The notes: generated by a model not told the origin, from the letters alone. Positions 18,652-27,459 are shown, counted from the first letter of the stretch. The stretch is 64,000 nt of DNA from Rhizobium leguminosarum bv. trifolii WSM2297 (GCF_000271845.1 NZ_JH719395.1:4580146-4644145); one strand, 5' to 3'. Translations and numbers: made by a program.

Positions 18652-19626
18652 TCAGTTGCGCGGAGCCGCTGCCCGCTGCAGGCGGTCGTTGATCGCTTCG
18701 CCGAGCCCCTCCTCGGGAATGGCCGAGAAGGCGATGCTCGAAACCCCGCTGGCATCGGCCCGCTTCATATAGTCGAAAAGATTGGCTGCCGCCTCGGCGA
18801 GGTCGCCGCGCGGGCTGAGATCAAGCACGATCCGGGCGCCGTTTGCGCCGGAGACCGCCGCACCGCCGAAGGCGATCAGCGCTTCGCCGGGTTCGACCGT
18901 CTTCGCATTGAGGCGCACCGAAGCGCCCGGCGCGTAGTGTGAGGCGAGCATGCCGGGTGCTTCGATTGCTGCGGATGCTGTCTTCGCTCTCAGCAGCGGC
19001 CGGCCGGCGACACGCTCGATTTCGCGCGCCGCCAAGCCACCGGGGCGCAGCAGCCTCACCCGGTCGCCCTCCACCTTGACGATTGTCGATTCGACGCCGA
19101 CGGTGCTTGGGCCCGCATCGAGGATCAACGGGAGTTTCGCGCCGAGATCGGCCTCGACATGGGCCGCACTCGTTGCGCTGATCGCGCCCGAGGTATTGGC
19201 GCTCGGGGCTGCGAGCGGCCGCCCGAAGGCGCCGATCAGGGCGCCGGCAAAACCTTTCGGCACGCGCACGCCGACGCTGTCGAGCCCGGCGGTCGCCAGC
19301 GAATGGATCGGGCTTTGAGGTTTCAGCGGCAGCACCAGCGTCAGCGGGCCGGGCCAGAAGGCTGCGGCGAGCGCCCGCGAGACAGGATCGAATTCGGCAT
19401 GCTCTTCAGCCATGGCAAGGTCGGCCATATGGCAGATCAGCGGGTTGAAGCGCGGCCGTCCCTTGGTCTCGTAGATGCGGGTGATCGCCGCCGGATTGGT
19501 GGCGTCGGCGGCAAGGCCGTAGACGGTTTCGGTCGGGATGGCGATGGCAAAGCCGTCGGCAAGCGCGGTGCAGGCGGCTTCAAGCGCTGCCTGCCTGTCT
19601 TCCTCTATGTCGATGATGCGTGCCAT
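18652..19626 (-). CDS. L-threonylcarbamoyladenylate synthase (Sua5 type)
   Basis: A 324-residue two-domain Sua5/YwlC protein. The YrdC-like domain (about 10-200) carries IPTETVYGLAADATN, KGRPRFNPLI, and SANTSGAISATSA. A C-terminal Sua5 domain (about 225-320) follows after SHYAPGASVRL. The enzyme makes threonylcarbamoyl-AMP from threonine, bicarbonate and ATP for the t6A37 modification of ANN-decoding tRNAs. The frame extends upstream through a palindromic repeat (19643-19691), so those codons are rejected; the ATG at 19626 begins MARIIDIEEDRQAALE. It is the first gene of a likely pair with the FAD-linked dehydrogenase. Confidence 0.92.
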   Translation of the reverse strand: MARIIDIEEDRQAALEAACTALADGFAIAIPTETVYGLAADATNPAAITRIYETKGRPRFNPLICHMADLAMAEEHAEFDPVSRALAAAFWPGPLTLVLPLKPQSPIHSLATAGLDSVGVRVPKGFAGALIGAFGRPLAAPSANTSGAISATSAAHVEADLGAKLPLILDAGPSTVGVESTIVKVEGDRVRLLRPGGLAAREIERVAGRPLLRAKTASAAIEAPGMLASHYAPGASVRLNAKTVEPGEALIAFGGAAVSGANGARIVLDLSPRGDLAEAAANLFDYMKRADASGVSSIAFSAIPEEGLGEAINDRLQRAAAPRN

Positions 19627-19642
19627 GTGCTGCCTGGTGCTA

Positions 19643-19691
19643 ATGCATGCCGCCCGGAAGTGTGCGGCGGTTCCGGGATAACGGCATGCAT
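19643..19691. repeat. 49-bp palindromic element, third copy
   Basis: ATGCATGCCGCCCGGAAGTG and CGGTTCCGGGATAACGGCATGCAT match the tandem copies at 11600-11706. The compensatory changes (GCCG with CGGC instead of GTCG with CGAC) keep the outer stem paired. It ends 17 bp from the Sua5 start and lies in its upstream region. Confidence 0.8.
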
Positions 19692-19705
19692 AAAAACAAA
19701 GAGCT

Positions 19706-19745
19706 AAAGCGCGTCGCATAAACCACGTTGGATGCGTCGCGCTTT
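19706..19745. repeat. Dyad AAAGCGCGTCGCAT / ATGCGTCGCGCTTT
   Basis: Two 14-bp arms, inverted with one mismatch around a 12-bp centre, directly follow the 49-bp palindrome. This kind of element is frequent between rhizobial genes. It separates the divergently placed promoter side of the Sua5 gene from the DUF6656 stop. Confidence 0.6.
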
Positions 19746-19791
19746 GGTTCCGGCAGTCATTAGGCTTTCCCCCGCCCGCGATCAATCGCGT

Positions 19792-20400
19792 TTATAGCTG
19801 GCGGATGATTTCGCGCAGCTGTTCGTTGCGGGCGCCGAGCAGCAGGATGTTGCGGATTGCCGCCTGCGGATCATGGGTGCGGAACAGCAGCCCATTGCCG
19901 CGCACCGACCGGTCGATGGTCATCTTTTCCAGGGAGTTCTCGCCCGGCTTGATGGCGACGGCGAAATACATGCGGGAATAGCCGATATCGATCCGTTCGA
20001 AGAAGTTGTCGTTCTCGCCGATGTCGGAATAGAAATTGGCGATGTAGAAGGCCCAGCTCACCTCTTCGTAATGGGCGAACTTCGTCCGCGCGGCGGTGAC
20101 GTGGCAGTAGCCGAGATGCGGGCTGTCCTCCAGCGTCCGGTGGAAGATCATCTTCGGAAACTGGATCGAGTGGTGAAAGCCGTTGATGTGCTGATGCGTC
20201 TTCTCGCCGGCCACCTGCAGCTTGCGGCCGGTTTTGGCGGCGACCTCGTCATGGGTGAAATAGCGCTTTTCCTCGGCCAGCCAGTGCTGCCGCTCGCGGG
20301 GGATGCGGCCGGTGCGCAGGAATTCGGAATGCGCGGCGATCGGTTGCCGCTCTTGCAATCTGCTTGCATCTTTCGCGTCGAAATAACGGAGTCTGGCCAT
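19792..20400 (-). CDS. DUF6656 family protein
   Basis: A 202-residue cytoplasmic protein starting MARLRYFDAKDASRLQERQP. Conserved-looking blocks include HQHINGFHHSIQFPKMIFHRTL and GYCHVTAARTKFAHYEEVSWAFYIANFY; several His residues cluster there. It resembles rhizobial proteins annotated as DUF6656; no function is known to me. The frame extends ten codons upstream to 20430, but no good ribosome site is seen for either start. It reads toward the Sua5 gene but is separated from it by repeats, so it is probably a single-gene transcript. Confidence 0.7.
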   Translation of the reverse strand: MARLRYFDAKDASRLQERQPIAAHSEFLRTGRIPRERQHWLAEEKRYFTHDEVAAKTGRKLQVAGEKTHQHINGFHHSIQFPKMIFHRTLEDSPHLGYCHVTAARTKFAHYEEVSWAFYIANFYSDIGENDNFFERIDIGYSRMYFAVAIKPGENSLEKMTIDRSVRGNGLLFRTHDPQAAIRNILLLGARNEQLREIIRQL

Positions 20401-20824
20401 GGTTCGCGTTCTTCGGTCGGTCTGAATCACAAGCAGGATAGGGCGGTATGCTTAAGGCGATGTTAAAAATCACTCCGCAGCCGGCCGGCCAAAAGGCAAA
20501 TCCCGGCAGATGTCGCAAACGCGACGGACACCCGTATCGGCCGGCTCGCGACTTTGCGCATCGGGTCTTTACGCCATGTCGCAAATGACGATAATCGTCT
20601 GCAGAGTCGGGCGATGCGATCGGCCTGGACGGGCCGCTTGCATCCTGTCGTCAATTTCGAAGCCGATGTCGCATTACAACCGAGCGGCAGCCGGCCCAGA
20701 TGATTAAATGGGCTCAGGTGATTACATGGCCGCCATGAACAATTCTCCCGAAGGAGAAGGAAGCGGGCGCGCTTCCGCCGGCCTTCAGGGTAAGGGCGGC
20801 AACCGGGTGCACGAGGACATGAAG
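20401..20824. promoter_or_regulatory. 424-bp control region with three TGTCGCA motifs
   Basis: No gene is supported here. TGTCGCAAAC (20511-20520), TGTCGCAAAT (20577-20586) and TGTCGCATTA (20667-20676) are in the same orientation upstream of the Rieske oxygenase. Repeated half sites of this sort could be regulator binding sites. ATG codons at 20708, 20726 and 20735 are in frame with the oxygenase but encode low-complexity residues. Confidence 0.35.
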
Positions 20825-22069
20825 ATGGATATTCGCAGCAACGTTTTGCGTCAGCTCAAGAGCCGCCGGGAGGGCTTCAGCCTCGAACGGCCGTTCTATA
20901 TCGACGAGGATTATTTCCAGCTCGATATGGAGATGATCTATTATCGCGACTGGCTGTTCATCGGCCATGATTGCGAGCTGCCGAAGGCGGGCGCCTATTT
21001 CACCGTCCAGATCGGCAGCTATCCGGTCGTCGTCGTCCGCGGCAAAGACAATGTCATCCGCGCCTTCCACAATAGCTGTCGTCATCGCGGCTCGCGGGTC
21101 TGCACCAAGGAGCACGGCTCCTCCGTGCGCCTCGTCTGCCCCTATCACCAGTGGACCTACGATCTTGAAGGCAAGCTCGCCTTCGCCCGCCACATGGGTG
21201 ATGATTTCGACAAGACCGGCTTCAACCTGAAACCCGTCCATTGCGAAGTCGTCGCAGGTTATGTCTTCATCTGCCTTGCCGACACGGCTCCCAATTTCCA
21301 GCCGGTGCGCGACAAGATCGAGCCCTATGTCGCGCCGCACCGGATCAGCGAGAGCAAGGTCGCCTTCCAGAGCACGATCATCGAGAAGGGCAACTGGAAG
21401 CTCGTCTGGGAAAACAACCGCGAGTGCTATCACTGCGCCGCCAATCACCCCGAACTCTGCCGCACCTATCCCGAAGCCCCGAGTGTCACCGGCACGGACG
21501 GCGGCGCCGACGATCCGGAGATCGCCGGCCATTGGGCGCGCTGCGAGGCTGCCGGCCTGCCGAGCAAGTTCCAGATTTCGCCGGACGGTCAGTTCCGCAC
21601 GGCACGCATGCCGCTGATCGAAGATGCCGAGAGCTACACCATGTCGGGCAAGCGCGCCGTCCAGCGTCAGCTCTCCGACGATATCTCGATCAACCGTATC
21701 GGCACCATGCTGCTCTTCCACTATCCGACGACGTGGAACCATCTGCTCGGCGATCACGCCATCTCCTTCCGGGTGCTGCCGCTCAGCGCCAACGAGACGG
21801 CGGTGACGACCAAGTGGCTGGTCCACAAGGACGCCGTCGAAGGCGTGGATTACAATCTCGAGGAACTGACCCACGTCTGGACCGAGACCAACGACCAGGA
21901 TCGCCGCATCGTCGAGGAAAATGCCTTCGGCATTCACTCGCCGGCCTATGAACCCGGCCCCTATTCTTCCCTGCACGAGGGCGGCGTCATGCAGTTCCTC
22001 GAATGGTATTCCAACTTCATGGTCAACCGCCTGCAGGGCGACCAGGCCAAAATCTCCGCCGTGGCCTAA
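20825..22069 (+). CDS. Rieske aromatic-ring-hydroxylating-type oxygenase, GbcA-like
   Basis: A 414-residue oxygenase alpha subunit. The Rieske cluster ligands CRHRG and CPYHQW are near 85 and 105; the mononuclear iron site is ECYHCAANH near 200. The N-terminal signature REGFSLERPFYIDEDYFQ and RDWLFIGHDCELPKAG resembles glycine betaine monooxygenase GbcA and stachydrine demethylase, so N-demethylation of a quaternary ammonium compound is the best guess. No GbcB-type reductase lies in the window, so the electron donor must be elsewhere. GAGGA at 20813-20817 places the start at 20825 rather than at upstream in-frame ATGs. A long-stem dyad follows the stop. Confidence 0.85.
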   Translation: MDIRSNVLRQLKSRREGFSLERPFYIDEDYFQLDMEMIYYRDWLFIGHDCELPKAGAYFTVQIGSYPVVVVRGKDNVIRAFHNSCRHRGSRVCTKEHGSSVRLVCPYHQWTYDLEGKLAFARHMGDDFDKTGFNLKPVHCEVVAGYVFICLADTAPNFQPVRDKIEPYVAPHRISESKVAFQSTIIEKGNWKLVWENNRECYHCAANHPELCRTYPEAPSVTGTDGGADDPEIAGHWARCEAAGLPSKFQISPDGQFRTARMPLIEDAESYTMSGKRAVQRQLSDDISINRIGTMLLFHYPTTWNHLLGDHAISFRVLPLSANETAVTTKWLVHKDAVEGVDYNLEELTHVWTETNDQDRRIVEENAFGIHSPAYEPGPYSSLHEGGVMQFLEWYSNFMVNRLQGDQAKISAVA

Positions 22070-22084
22070 CCACACGTCGGAAGA

Positions 22085-22120
22085 CGGGCATTAAGCGCGG
22101 TTCCTCCCGGTTAATGCCCG
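22085..22120 (+). terminator. Dyad after the Rieske oxygenase gene
   Basis: CGGGCATTAA (22085-22094) pairs with TTAATGCCCG (22111-22120) around a 16-nt loop. No T tract follows, so termination is uncertain. Confidence 0.4.
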
Positions 22121-22237
22121 GTTCAGATCGATTTCTTTAAAAAGACGAGAGCAGCCGGCCCCGGCCGCTTTCGGAACCATTCGGGCACGAAGGCGTTGCT
22201 GTGCAGGCGGTTTGCCGCTGTTGAATGGGAGAGAAGA

Positions 22238-22732
22238 ATGTTTAGTTTGAGTAACAAGATCGCGACCGCAGCTCTGGCTGCCGCCGTCGTTCTGACAAGC
22301 TTCGTGCCGTCGCAGGCAATCCAGATGCCGACCGTCCCGCAGGTGGAAAAATCCTCCACCGTCGAAAACGTCCAATACCGCCGTTACTATCGCGGCGATT
22401 ATTACCGGCCGGGCTATCGCCCTGGCGCCTATTATCGGCCCGGCTACGGCGGCGGCTACCGCCCCGGCTATTACGGCGGCTATCGCGGATATAGCTATTA
22501 CCGCCCGGGTTACCGTCACTACAACGGCTACTGGTACCCGCTCGCCGCCTTTGGCGCCGGCGCGGTCATCGGCGGCGCCATTGTCGCCCAGCCGCGTTAC
22601 GTCGCCCCCGGCCCCCGTATGGGTTCAAGCCACGTCGCCTGGTGCGCCAACCGCTACCGGTCCTATCGCGCGTATGACAACACGTTCCAGCCCTATAACG
22701 GCCCGCGCCAGCAGTGCTATTCGCCGTATTGA
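22238..22732 (+). CDS. BA14K family protein
   Basis: A 164-residue secreted protein. A signal peptide (about residues 1-28, ending SFVPSQA) is followed by a Tyr/Gly/Arg/Pro-rich segment of RPGY-type repeats. A hydrophobic stretch comes next ([14 protein letters not shown]), then a C-terminal BA14K domain: [16 protein letters not shown] and [14 protein letters not shown] with paired cysteines. The domain is named for a Brucella immunoreactive 14-kDa protein with lectin-like activity; in rhizobia it is common and its role is unclear. The ATG at 22238 has GGGAGAGAAG upstream. A 51-bp copy of its 3' end survives at 23231. Confidence 0.9.
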   Translation: MFSLSNKIATAALAAAVVLTSFVPSQAIQMPTVPQVEKSSTVENVQYRRYYRGDYYRPGYRPGAYYRPGYGGGYRPGYYGGYRGYSYYRPGYRHYNGYWYPLAAFGAGAVIGGAIVAQPRYVAPGPRMGSSHVAWCANRYRSYRAYDNTFQPYNGPRQQCYSPY

Positions 22733-22752
22733 GGCTGTACGGCACGACGCTG

Positions 22753-22792
22753 CCCTCACACTAACCCTCTCCCCGTAAAAACGGGAGAGGTG
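22753..22792 (+). repeat. Fragment of the CCCTCACCCTAACC repeat, copy 3
   Basis: Only the left arm remains: CCCTCACACTAACCCTCTCC and the first hairpin. It directly follows the BA14K stop, in the same relative place as copy 4 after the BA14K remnant. Confidence 0.7.
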
Positions 22793-22825
22793 TCGCGCCA
22801 GCCATTTCATCGTCGGCTGCAAAAC

Positions 22826-23089
22826 TCAGTGAACGACGGTGATAACCGAAATGCCGGCTTCGTTGGCGGCACGGATAAGCGCTGCTCGCGCGTCCTGAGC
22901 CGGAATCTCCCCGTGTATTGCATCCCGGCAAGCCATAATCGCCACGAGGTATTCTTCTCCATCGTCGATCGGCCAGCCAACTGTCAGCATCTCCGCAGCC
23001 TGACCAAGGGTTGCAACAAGCTTGTATTTTTCCGGCCCACTCACAACGAGCATTAGAGGGGCAAACTCTCCGGATGTGCACCATTTCAT
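22826..23089 (-). CDS. DUF982 domain protein
   Basis: An 87-residue protein beginning MKWCTSGEFAPLMLVVSG. It has the DUF982 pattern: an N-terminal strand region, then LGQAAEMLTVGWPIDDGEEY, ACRDAIHGEIPAQDARAAL, and a hydrophobic end. The family is abundant in rhizobia and has no established function; the fold is small, with no membrane part. The ATG at 23089 is chosen because GGGGAGAG lies eight bases upstream; a GTG at 23107 would include that site in the coding region. It sits between the intact BA14K gene and the BA14K remnant. Confidence 0.8.
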   Translation of the reverse strand: MKWCTSGEFAPLMLVVSGPEKYKLVATLGQAAEMLTVGWPIDDGEEYLVAIMACRDAIHGEIPAQDARAALIRAANEAGISVITVVH

Positions 23090-23230
23090 GACATTAGCTC
23101 TCCCCACGGTAAATATATTAGTAACCGTGCAAGAACCGTTCCGGGTGAGCTGGCGGCATGAACCAGCTGATCACCCGAGCGTCGCCGAGGCTAAACATCA
23201 GATGGACAACCCGTCGCGATATTGAAAGGC

Positions 23231-23281
23231 AACACGTTCCCGCCCTATAACGCGCAGCGCCAGTGCTATTCGCCGTCTTGA
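23231..23281 (+). pseudogene. Remnant of a BA14K gene 3' end
   Basis: Seventeen codons read NTFPPYNAQRQCYSPS and stop, aligning with the C-terminus [17 protein letters not shown] of the gene at 22238. One codon is lost and a few residues differ. No start or upstream domain remains. A copy of the main repeat follows in both places, so a BA14K tail plus repeat was probably duplicated or is the relic of a deleted paralogue. Confidence 0.75.
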
Positions 23282-23296
23282 TGAAGGCATTGTTTG

Positions 23297-23466
23297 CCCC
23301 TCACCCTAACCCTCTCCCCGTAAACGGGGCGAGGGGACTTGCCCGCGAGAGGCCAGCAGGGACCCGAGAGGTCGCGGCATATCCCCTTCGCCCGCAAGCG
23401 GGGGTCCGAAGGACGGGTCGAGACCGGTGGCTCGACCCCGGTCGGTGCCGGCAGGCGGATGAGGGG
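23297..23466 (+). repeat. Intergenic repeat (CCCTCACCCTAACC family), copy 4
   Basis: A long variant with both ends, plus an inserted block (GGTCCGAAGGACGGGTCGAG, then GGTGGCTCGACCCCGGTCGG). The same block is in copies 5 and 7. It fills the gap before the ZntB-like gene's stop. Confidence 0.85.
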
Positions 23467-23481
23467 CCGGTTCGCTACGGT

Positions 23482-24477
23482 TTAAAGAATATCCACGCGC
23501 CGCAGCAGCCACCAGGCAAAGGCAATCGAGGCGACGATCAGGGCGACGGCGTATTCCGTGCCGTAGTCGCCGACGGCGAAGGGCAGGTTGGCGGTGTTCA
23601 TGCCGAAGAAACCCGTTACCAGGGTCGGCGGCAGCAGGAAGGCCGTCATGATCGACAGCAGATAGAGATGGCGGTTGGTTTCGGAGGATTGTTTCGAATC
23701 GATTTCTTCGTGCAGCAGCCGCGCCCTATCCTGCAGCGCATAAATGTCGTGGTCGACCGTTTCCAGCCGGCTCGTCAGCCGCCGCGCCACATCGTCGAAG
23801 CCGAAGGGCATCTCGTCGTCGTCGGCAGCTGCCGCCCGGCGCATCAGCGCCAGCACCGTGCGCAGATGCCGATGCAGCCGGACCACGGTGCGCCGCACCG
23901 GTGCCAAGCGCCGGCGTTCGTCGCGGGGCGCATTGTCGTAGACGAAATCCTCGATCAGGTTCAGCTCGTCGGTGAGCTCGATGACGATCGCGATCAGCGT
24001 GCGCTGAAACTCGATCACCAGCAGTTCGAAGAGATCGACCGGCCGTGAAAACTTGCCCGGATTCTTCTCGATCAGCGCCCGCGCCCGCTCGACGCTGCGC
24101 AGCGGCTGCAGTCTCGTGGTGATGATGAAGCGGTCGGACATGGCGAAATGCAGCCAGCCGAGATTGTTGGTATCCTGGGCGAAATCGCGCTGGCAGTCGA
24201 CGAGCGTGCCGTAGAGCATCTGCTCGTCGACGGTGATGGTCGCATGCGTGTCACGCGTCGTCAGTGCCGATTTCGCGTCCTCCGTCAGCCCGTCGAGGGT
24301 TTCGAGCAAGGCCGGCACGCGGGCGTCGACAAGGTTGAGGTGCAGCCAATAGAAACAATTGTCGGCAGTCAGTTCCGCCACCGTCGCACTGTTGTTGAGC
24401 CGCACCGCGGTCTTTTCATCCGGCGAGAAGCGATAGGCCCAGACGAAACCGGGTATGTTGACGGGCAATGTATCCAT
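23482..24477 (-). CDS. ZntB/CorA family divalent metal transporter
   Basis: A 331-residue CorA-superfamily protein. The large N-terminal cytoplasmic domain (about 1-265) includes CFYWLHLNLVD and a long helix rich in charged residues. Two C-terminal membrane helices follow (about 270-292 and 303-325), with the signature GMNT between them (FFGMNTANLPF). CorA proteins carry a YGMNF-type GMN motif; the substitution and the overall pattern favour the zinc transporter ZntB subfamily over the magnesium channel CorA, but ion specificity is inference. The start at 24477 (MDTLPVNIPGFVWAYRF) has AAAGGA upstream with slightly long spacing. It appears to be transcribed alone. Confidence 0.88.
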   Translation of the reverse strand: MDTLPVNIPGFVWAYRFSPDEKTAVRLNNSATVAELTADNCFYWLHLNLVDARVPALLETLDGLTEDAKSALTTRDTHATITVDEQMLYGTLVDCQRDFAQDTNNLGWLHFAMSDRFIITTRLQPLRSVERARALIEKNPGKFSRPVDLFELLVIEFQRTLIAIVIELTDELNLIEDFVYDNAPRDERRRLAPVRRTVVRLHRHLRTVLALMRRAAAADDDEMPFGFDDVARRLTSRLETVDHDIYALQDRARLLHEEIDSKQSSETNRHLYLLSIMTAFLLPPTLVTGFFGMNTANLPFAVGDYGTEYAVALIVASIAFAWWLLRRVDIL

Positions 24478-24707
24478 TGGTCGCCGATCCTTTGCGAAGG
24501 CGATGTCATTCCTTAGAGAGTCTTCATGACGTCCATTTGTGCAAGGGTGCAAGTGCCAAGCGCCGTGTCGGGCGAATTATCGCATGGCGGCAGGGGAAAT
24601 CGAAATTGACGTTTACGTAAAAATCAATTAGCCCTTTGCCTCGGAGGGGCTTTGCCCAAGTGCAGGAAGTGCAGACGCGCGAGGCCGGTCCCACGGAGGA
24701 AATGAGC

Positions 24708-26483
24708 ATGTACAAGGCGCCCGTCGAGGAAATCGCGTTCACATTGAAGCATGTAGCCGGCATGGGCGAGGCGGTTTCACAAGGGCTTCTCGGCGATCTC
24801 AGTGACGATCTGATCGACGCCATCCTCTCCGAGGCGGGACGTTTTGCCACAGAGGAAGTCGCGCCGCTCGCCGAAATCGGCGATCGTCAGGGTGCCCGTC
24901 TGCAGGGTGGCGAGGTCAGGCTGCCGGATGGCTGGCGCGATCTCTATCGCAACTGGATCGCCGGCGGCTGGAACGGCCTGACGGCGCCCGAAGCTTTCGG
25001 CGGCCAGGCCCTGCCGCATATGCTGAATGTCGCGGCGCTGGAAATGTGGAATTCCGGTTCCATGGCCTTTGCGCTCGCCCCGACGCTGACGATGGGCGCG
25101 ATCGAGGCGGTCAGCACCCATGGCAGCGCCGCGCTGAAAGACAAATATCTGGCAAGGATGGTGTCCGGTGAATGGACCGGTACCATGAACCTGACCGAAC
25201 CGCATGCCGGCTCCGATCTCGGCGTGCTCAAGGCTCGCGCCGAGCGCCGCGCCGACGGCAGCTACCGCATATCCGGGCAGAAGATCTTCATCACCTGGGG
25301 CGAGCATGACGCCGCCGACAACATCATCCATCTTGTGCTCGCCCGCCTGCCGGATGCGCCGGCCGGCACCCGCGGCATTTCGCTGTTCCTGGTGCCGAAA
25401 TTCCTGGTGCACGACGACGGCTCGCTTGGCGCCCGCAACGATCTGTTCTGCCATTCGCTGGAGCACAAGCTCGGCATTCATGGTTCGCCGACCTGCACGA
25501 TGATCTATGGCGACGGCCGGTTCGGCGACGAAAAGGGCGCTGTGGGATGGCTGGTCGGCGAGGAGAACAAGGGGCTGGCCTGCATGTTCACGATGATGAA
25601 CAATGCCCGCCTGGCCGTCGGCATGCAGGGCGTGGCGATCGCCGAAGCCGCCACCCAGAAGGCTGTCGCCTATGCCAAGGAACGCACCCAGGGCAAGGCG
25701 CCCGGCTGGAGCGGTGCCGGCATGAGCCCGATCGTCGAACATCCCGATGTCGCTCGCATGCTTCTCACCATGAAGGCGCTGACCCAAGGGTCGCGCGCCA
25801 TCTCCTATGCCTGCGCCCACGCGATCGACATGTCTCACCGGGCCGGCGACAGCCGCCACTGGCAGGAGCGCGCCGCCCTGCTGACGCCGATCGCCAAATC
25901 CTTTTCGACCGATGCCGGCGTCGACGTCGCCTCGCTCGGCATTCAGGTGCATGGCGGCATGGGCTTCATCGAGGAGACCGGTGCGGCCCGGTACCTGCGT
26001 GATGCCCGCATCGCGCCGATCTACGAGGGCACCAACGGCATCCAGGCGATCGACCTCGTCACTCGCAAGCTGCCGCTCTCCGGCGGCGACCAGGTGCGAG
26101 GCTTCATTGCCGAGTTGAAGCAGATCGCCGATAACGTCCGCCGCTCCAATCTCGATGGTTTCGGCGAGACCGCCGTCAGGCTCGACGCAGCGATTTCAGA
26201 TCTCGAAGAGGCGACCGCCTGGCTGCTGCAGATGCTCGCCGACAACAGAGCCGCCGAGGCGCTTTCCGGTGCGACACCCTATCAGCGCCTGTTCGGCCTG
26301 GTGCTCACCGGTTGCTATCTCGCCAAGGGTGCTCTCGCCGATAGCGGCGATGGCAGGGGCGAGGGCCGCATCGCGCTTTGCCGCTTCGCCGCCGAAAACC
26401 TGCTCGCCGAGACCGCGGCCCTTCGCGACTGCTTGGTCAATGGTGCGGCAAGCCTTGCCGCCGCCCGTATCCTGCTTGCCTGA
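24708..26483 (+). CDS. Acyl-CoA dehydrogenase (DmdC-like subgroup)
   Basis: A 591-residue FAD enzyme that forms the alpha-beta double bond in an acyl-CoA. It is longer than the usual 380-residue type because of an N-terminal helix region and a C-terminal extra domain. The start MYKAPVEEIAFTLKHVAGM is typical of the subgroup that includes 3-methylmercaptopropionyl-CoA dehydrogenase DmdC. Conserved blocks include TGTMNLTEPHAGSDLG, FITWGEH and the late GGMGFIEETGAARYLRDARI with YEGTNGIQA. The substrate is not certain. ACGGAGGA fits the ATG at 24708 (spacing seven) and not the one at 24702. The crotonase gene starts 9 bp after its stop, indicating one operon for beta-oxidation-like steps. Confidence 0.9.
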   Translation: MYKAPVEEIAFTLKHVAGMGEAVSQGLLGDLSDDLIDAILSEAGRFATEEVAPLAEIGDRQGARLQGGEVRLPDGWRDLYRNWIAGGWNGLTAPEAFGGQALPHMLNVAALEMWNSGSMAFALAPTLTMGAIEAVSTHGSAALKDKYLARMVSGEWTGTMNLTEPHAGSDLGVLKARAERRADGSYRISGQKIFITWGEHDAADNIIHLVLARLPDAPAGTRGISLFLVPKFLVHDDGSLGARNDLFCHSLEHKLGIHGSPTCTMIYGDGRFGDEKGAVGWLVGEENKGLACMFTMMNNARLAVGMQGVAIAEAATQKAVAYAKERTQGKAPGWSGAGMSPIVEHPDVARMLLTMKALTQGSRAISYACAHAIDMSHRAGDSRHWQERAALLTPIAKSFSTDAGVDVASLGIQVHGGMGFIEETGAARYLRDARIAPIYEGTNGIQAIDLVTRKLPLSGGDQVRGFIAELKQIADNVRRSNLDGFGETAVRLDAAISDLEEATAWLLQMLADNRAAEALSGATPYQRLFGLVLTGCYLAKGALADSGDGRGEGRIALCRFAAENLLAETAALRDCLVNGAASLAAARILLA

Positions 26484-26492
26484 GGACATCCA

Positions 26493-27245
26493 ATGACCGA
26501 TCACATCATCGTCGAGCAGCCTTCCGCCTATCCGGGTGTCCAGATCATCCGCTTCAATCGACCGGAAAAGAAGAACGCCATCACCCGCGCCATGTATGGC
26601 GCGATGACCGAGGCGCTGAATGCGGCCAATGCCGATCCCGCCATCCGCGCCACCGCCTTGCTCGGCACCGAAGGCTGCTTTTCCGCTGGCAACGACATGA
26701 ATGATTTTCTCGCCGCCGCGATGGGCGGCGGCTTTATTCAGGAGATCCTCGATTTCCTCTATGCGCTGGTGAAGGCTGAAAAGCCGGTGGTCTCGGGCGT
26801 CGACGGCCTGGCGATCGGCATCGGCACGACGATCCACCTCCATTGCGACCTGACGATCGCCTCGAGCCGCAGCCAGTTCCGCACCCCCTTCGTCGATCTG
26901 GCGCTGGTGCCGGAGGCGGGCTCCAGCCTGGTCGCGCCGCGCCTGATGGGCCACCAGCGCGCCTTCGCCCTGCTGGCGGCGGGAGAGGCCTTCTCGGCCG
27001 CCGAGGCCAAGGACGCCGGTCTCATCTGGAAGGTGGTCGAACCCGGCGAGGTCGATGTCGTAACGCTGGCGACCGCCGCCCGGCTTGCCGCCAAACCGCC
27101 GGAGGCGCTGCGCATCGCCCGCGATCTCATCCGCGGCGACAGGGACGAAATCATCGCCCGCATCGACGAAGAGGCCCGCCATTTCTCCGCCCGTCTGAAA
27201 AGCGCCGAGGCCCGGGCGGCTTTCGAGGCGTTCATGCGGCGTTAG
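26493..27245 (+). CDS. Enoyl-CoA hydratase/isomerase family protein
   Basis: A 250-residue crotonase-fold protein. The oxyanion-hole segments are SAGNDMNDFLAA near 68 and GLAIGIGTTIHLHCDLTIAS near 109-128. Many hydratases carry Glu in the second active-site stretch; here LALVPEAGSSLVAPRLMG contains a single Glu (near 145), typical of isomerase-like members. It probably acts on the enoyl-CoA made by the dehydrogenase encoded 9 bp upstream, but substrate and reaction are not fixed by sequence. A palindromic element begins at the stop codon. Confidence 0.9.
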   Translation: MTDHIIVEQPSAYPGVQIIRFNRPEKKNAITRAMYGAMTEALNAANADPAIRATALLGTEGCFSAGNDMNDFLAAAMGGGFIQEILDFLYALVKAEKPVVSGVDGLAIGIGTTIHLHCDLTIASSRSQFRTPFVDLALVPEAGSSLVAPRLMGHQRAFALLAAGEAFSAAEAKDAGLIWKVVEPGEVDVVTLATAARLAAKPPEALRIARDLIRGDRDEIIARIDEEARHFSARLKSAEARAAFEAFMRR

Positions 27246-27347
27246 AGCGGTTCAGCTTTTCGCGGAAGCGCGGAACCGCTCTAAGCTTTTGTTTTTACGC
27301 AATTCCGGACGGAAAACCGCTTCGCACTTTTCCTGGAATTGCTCTAA
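27243..27347. repeat. Mosaic palindromic element (RIME-like)
   Basis: TAGAGCGGTTC (27243-27253) pairs with GAACCGCTCTA (27273-27283). GCAATTCC (27299-27306) pairs with GGAATTGC (27335-27342). The two dyads together resemble the rhizobial intergenic mosaic elements. The left arm uses the stop codon of the crotonase gene. Confidence 0.7.
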
Positions 27348-27459
27348 ACCGGGTCGGACGCGACGTGCCCTAGCTGTCGACATTCATCGAAGCCATATCA
27401 TTGCGGTGACGCCCTTCGTTCTCGGAGCGCATGAAAATAAGTGTGGGGGAACAGACCCA

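Noticed and set aside
20714..22075. A 453-codon open frame antisense to the Rieske oxygenase
   Set aside because: No recognisable family, and the sense frame carries complete Rieske and iron-site motifs.
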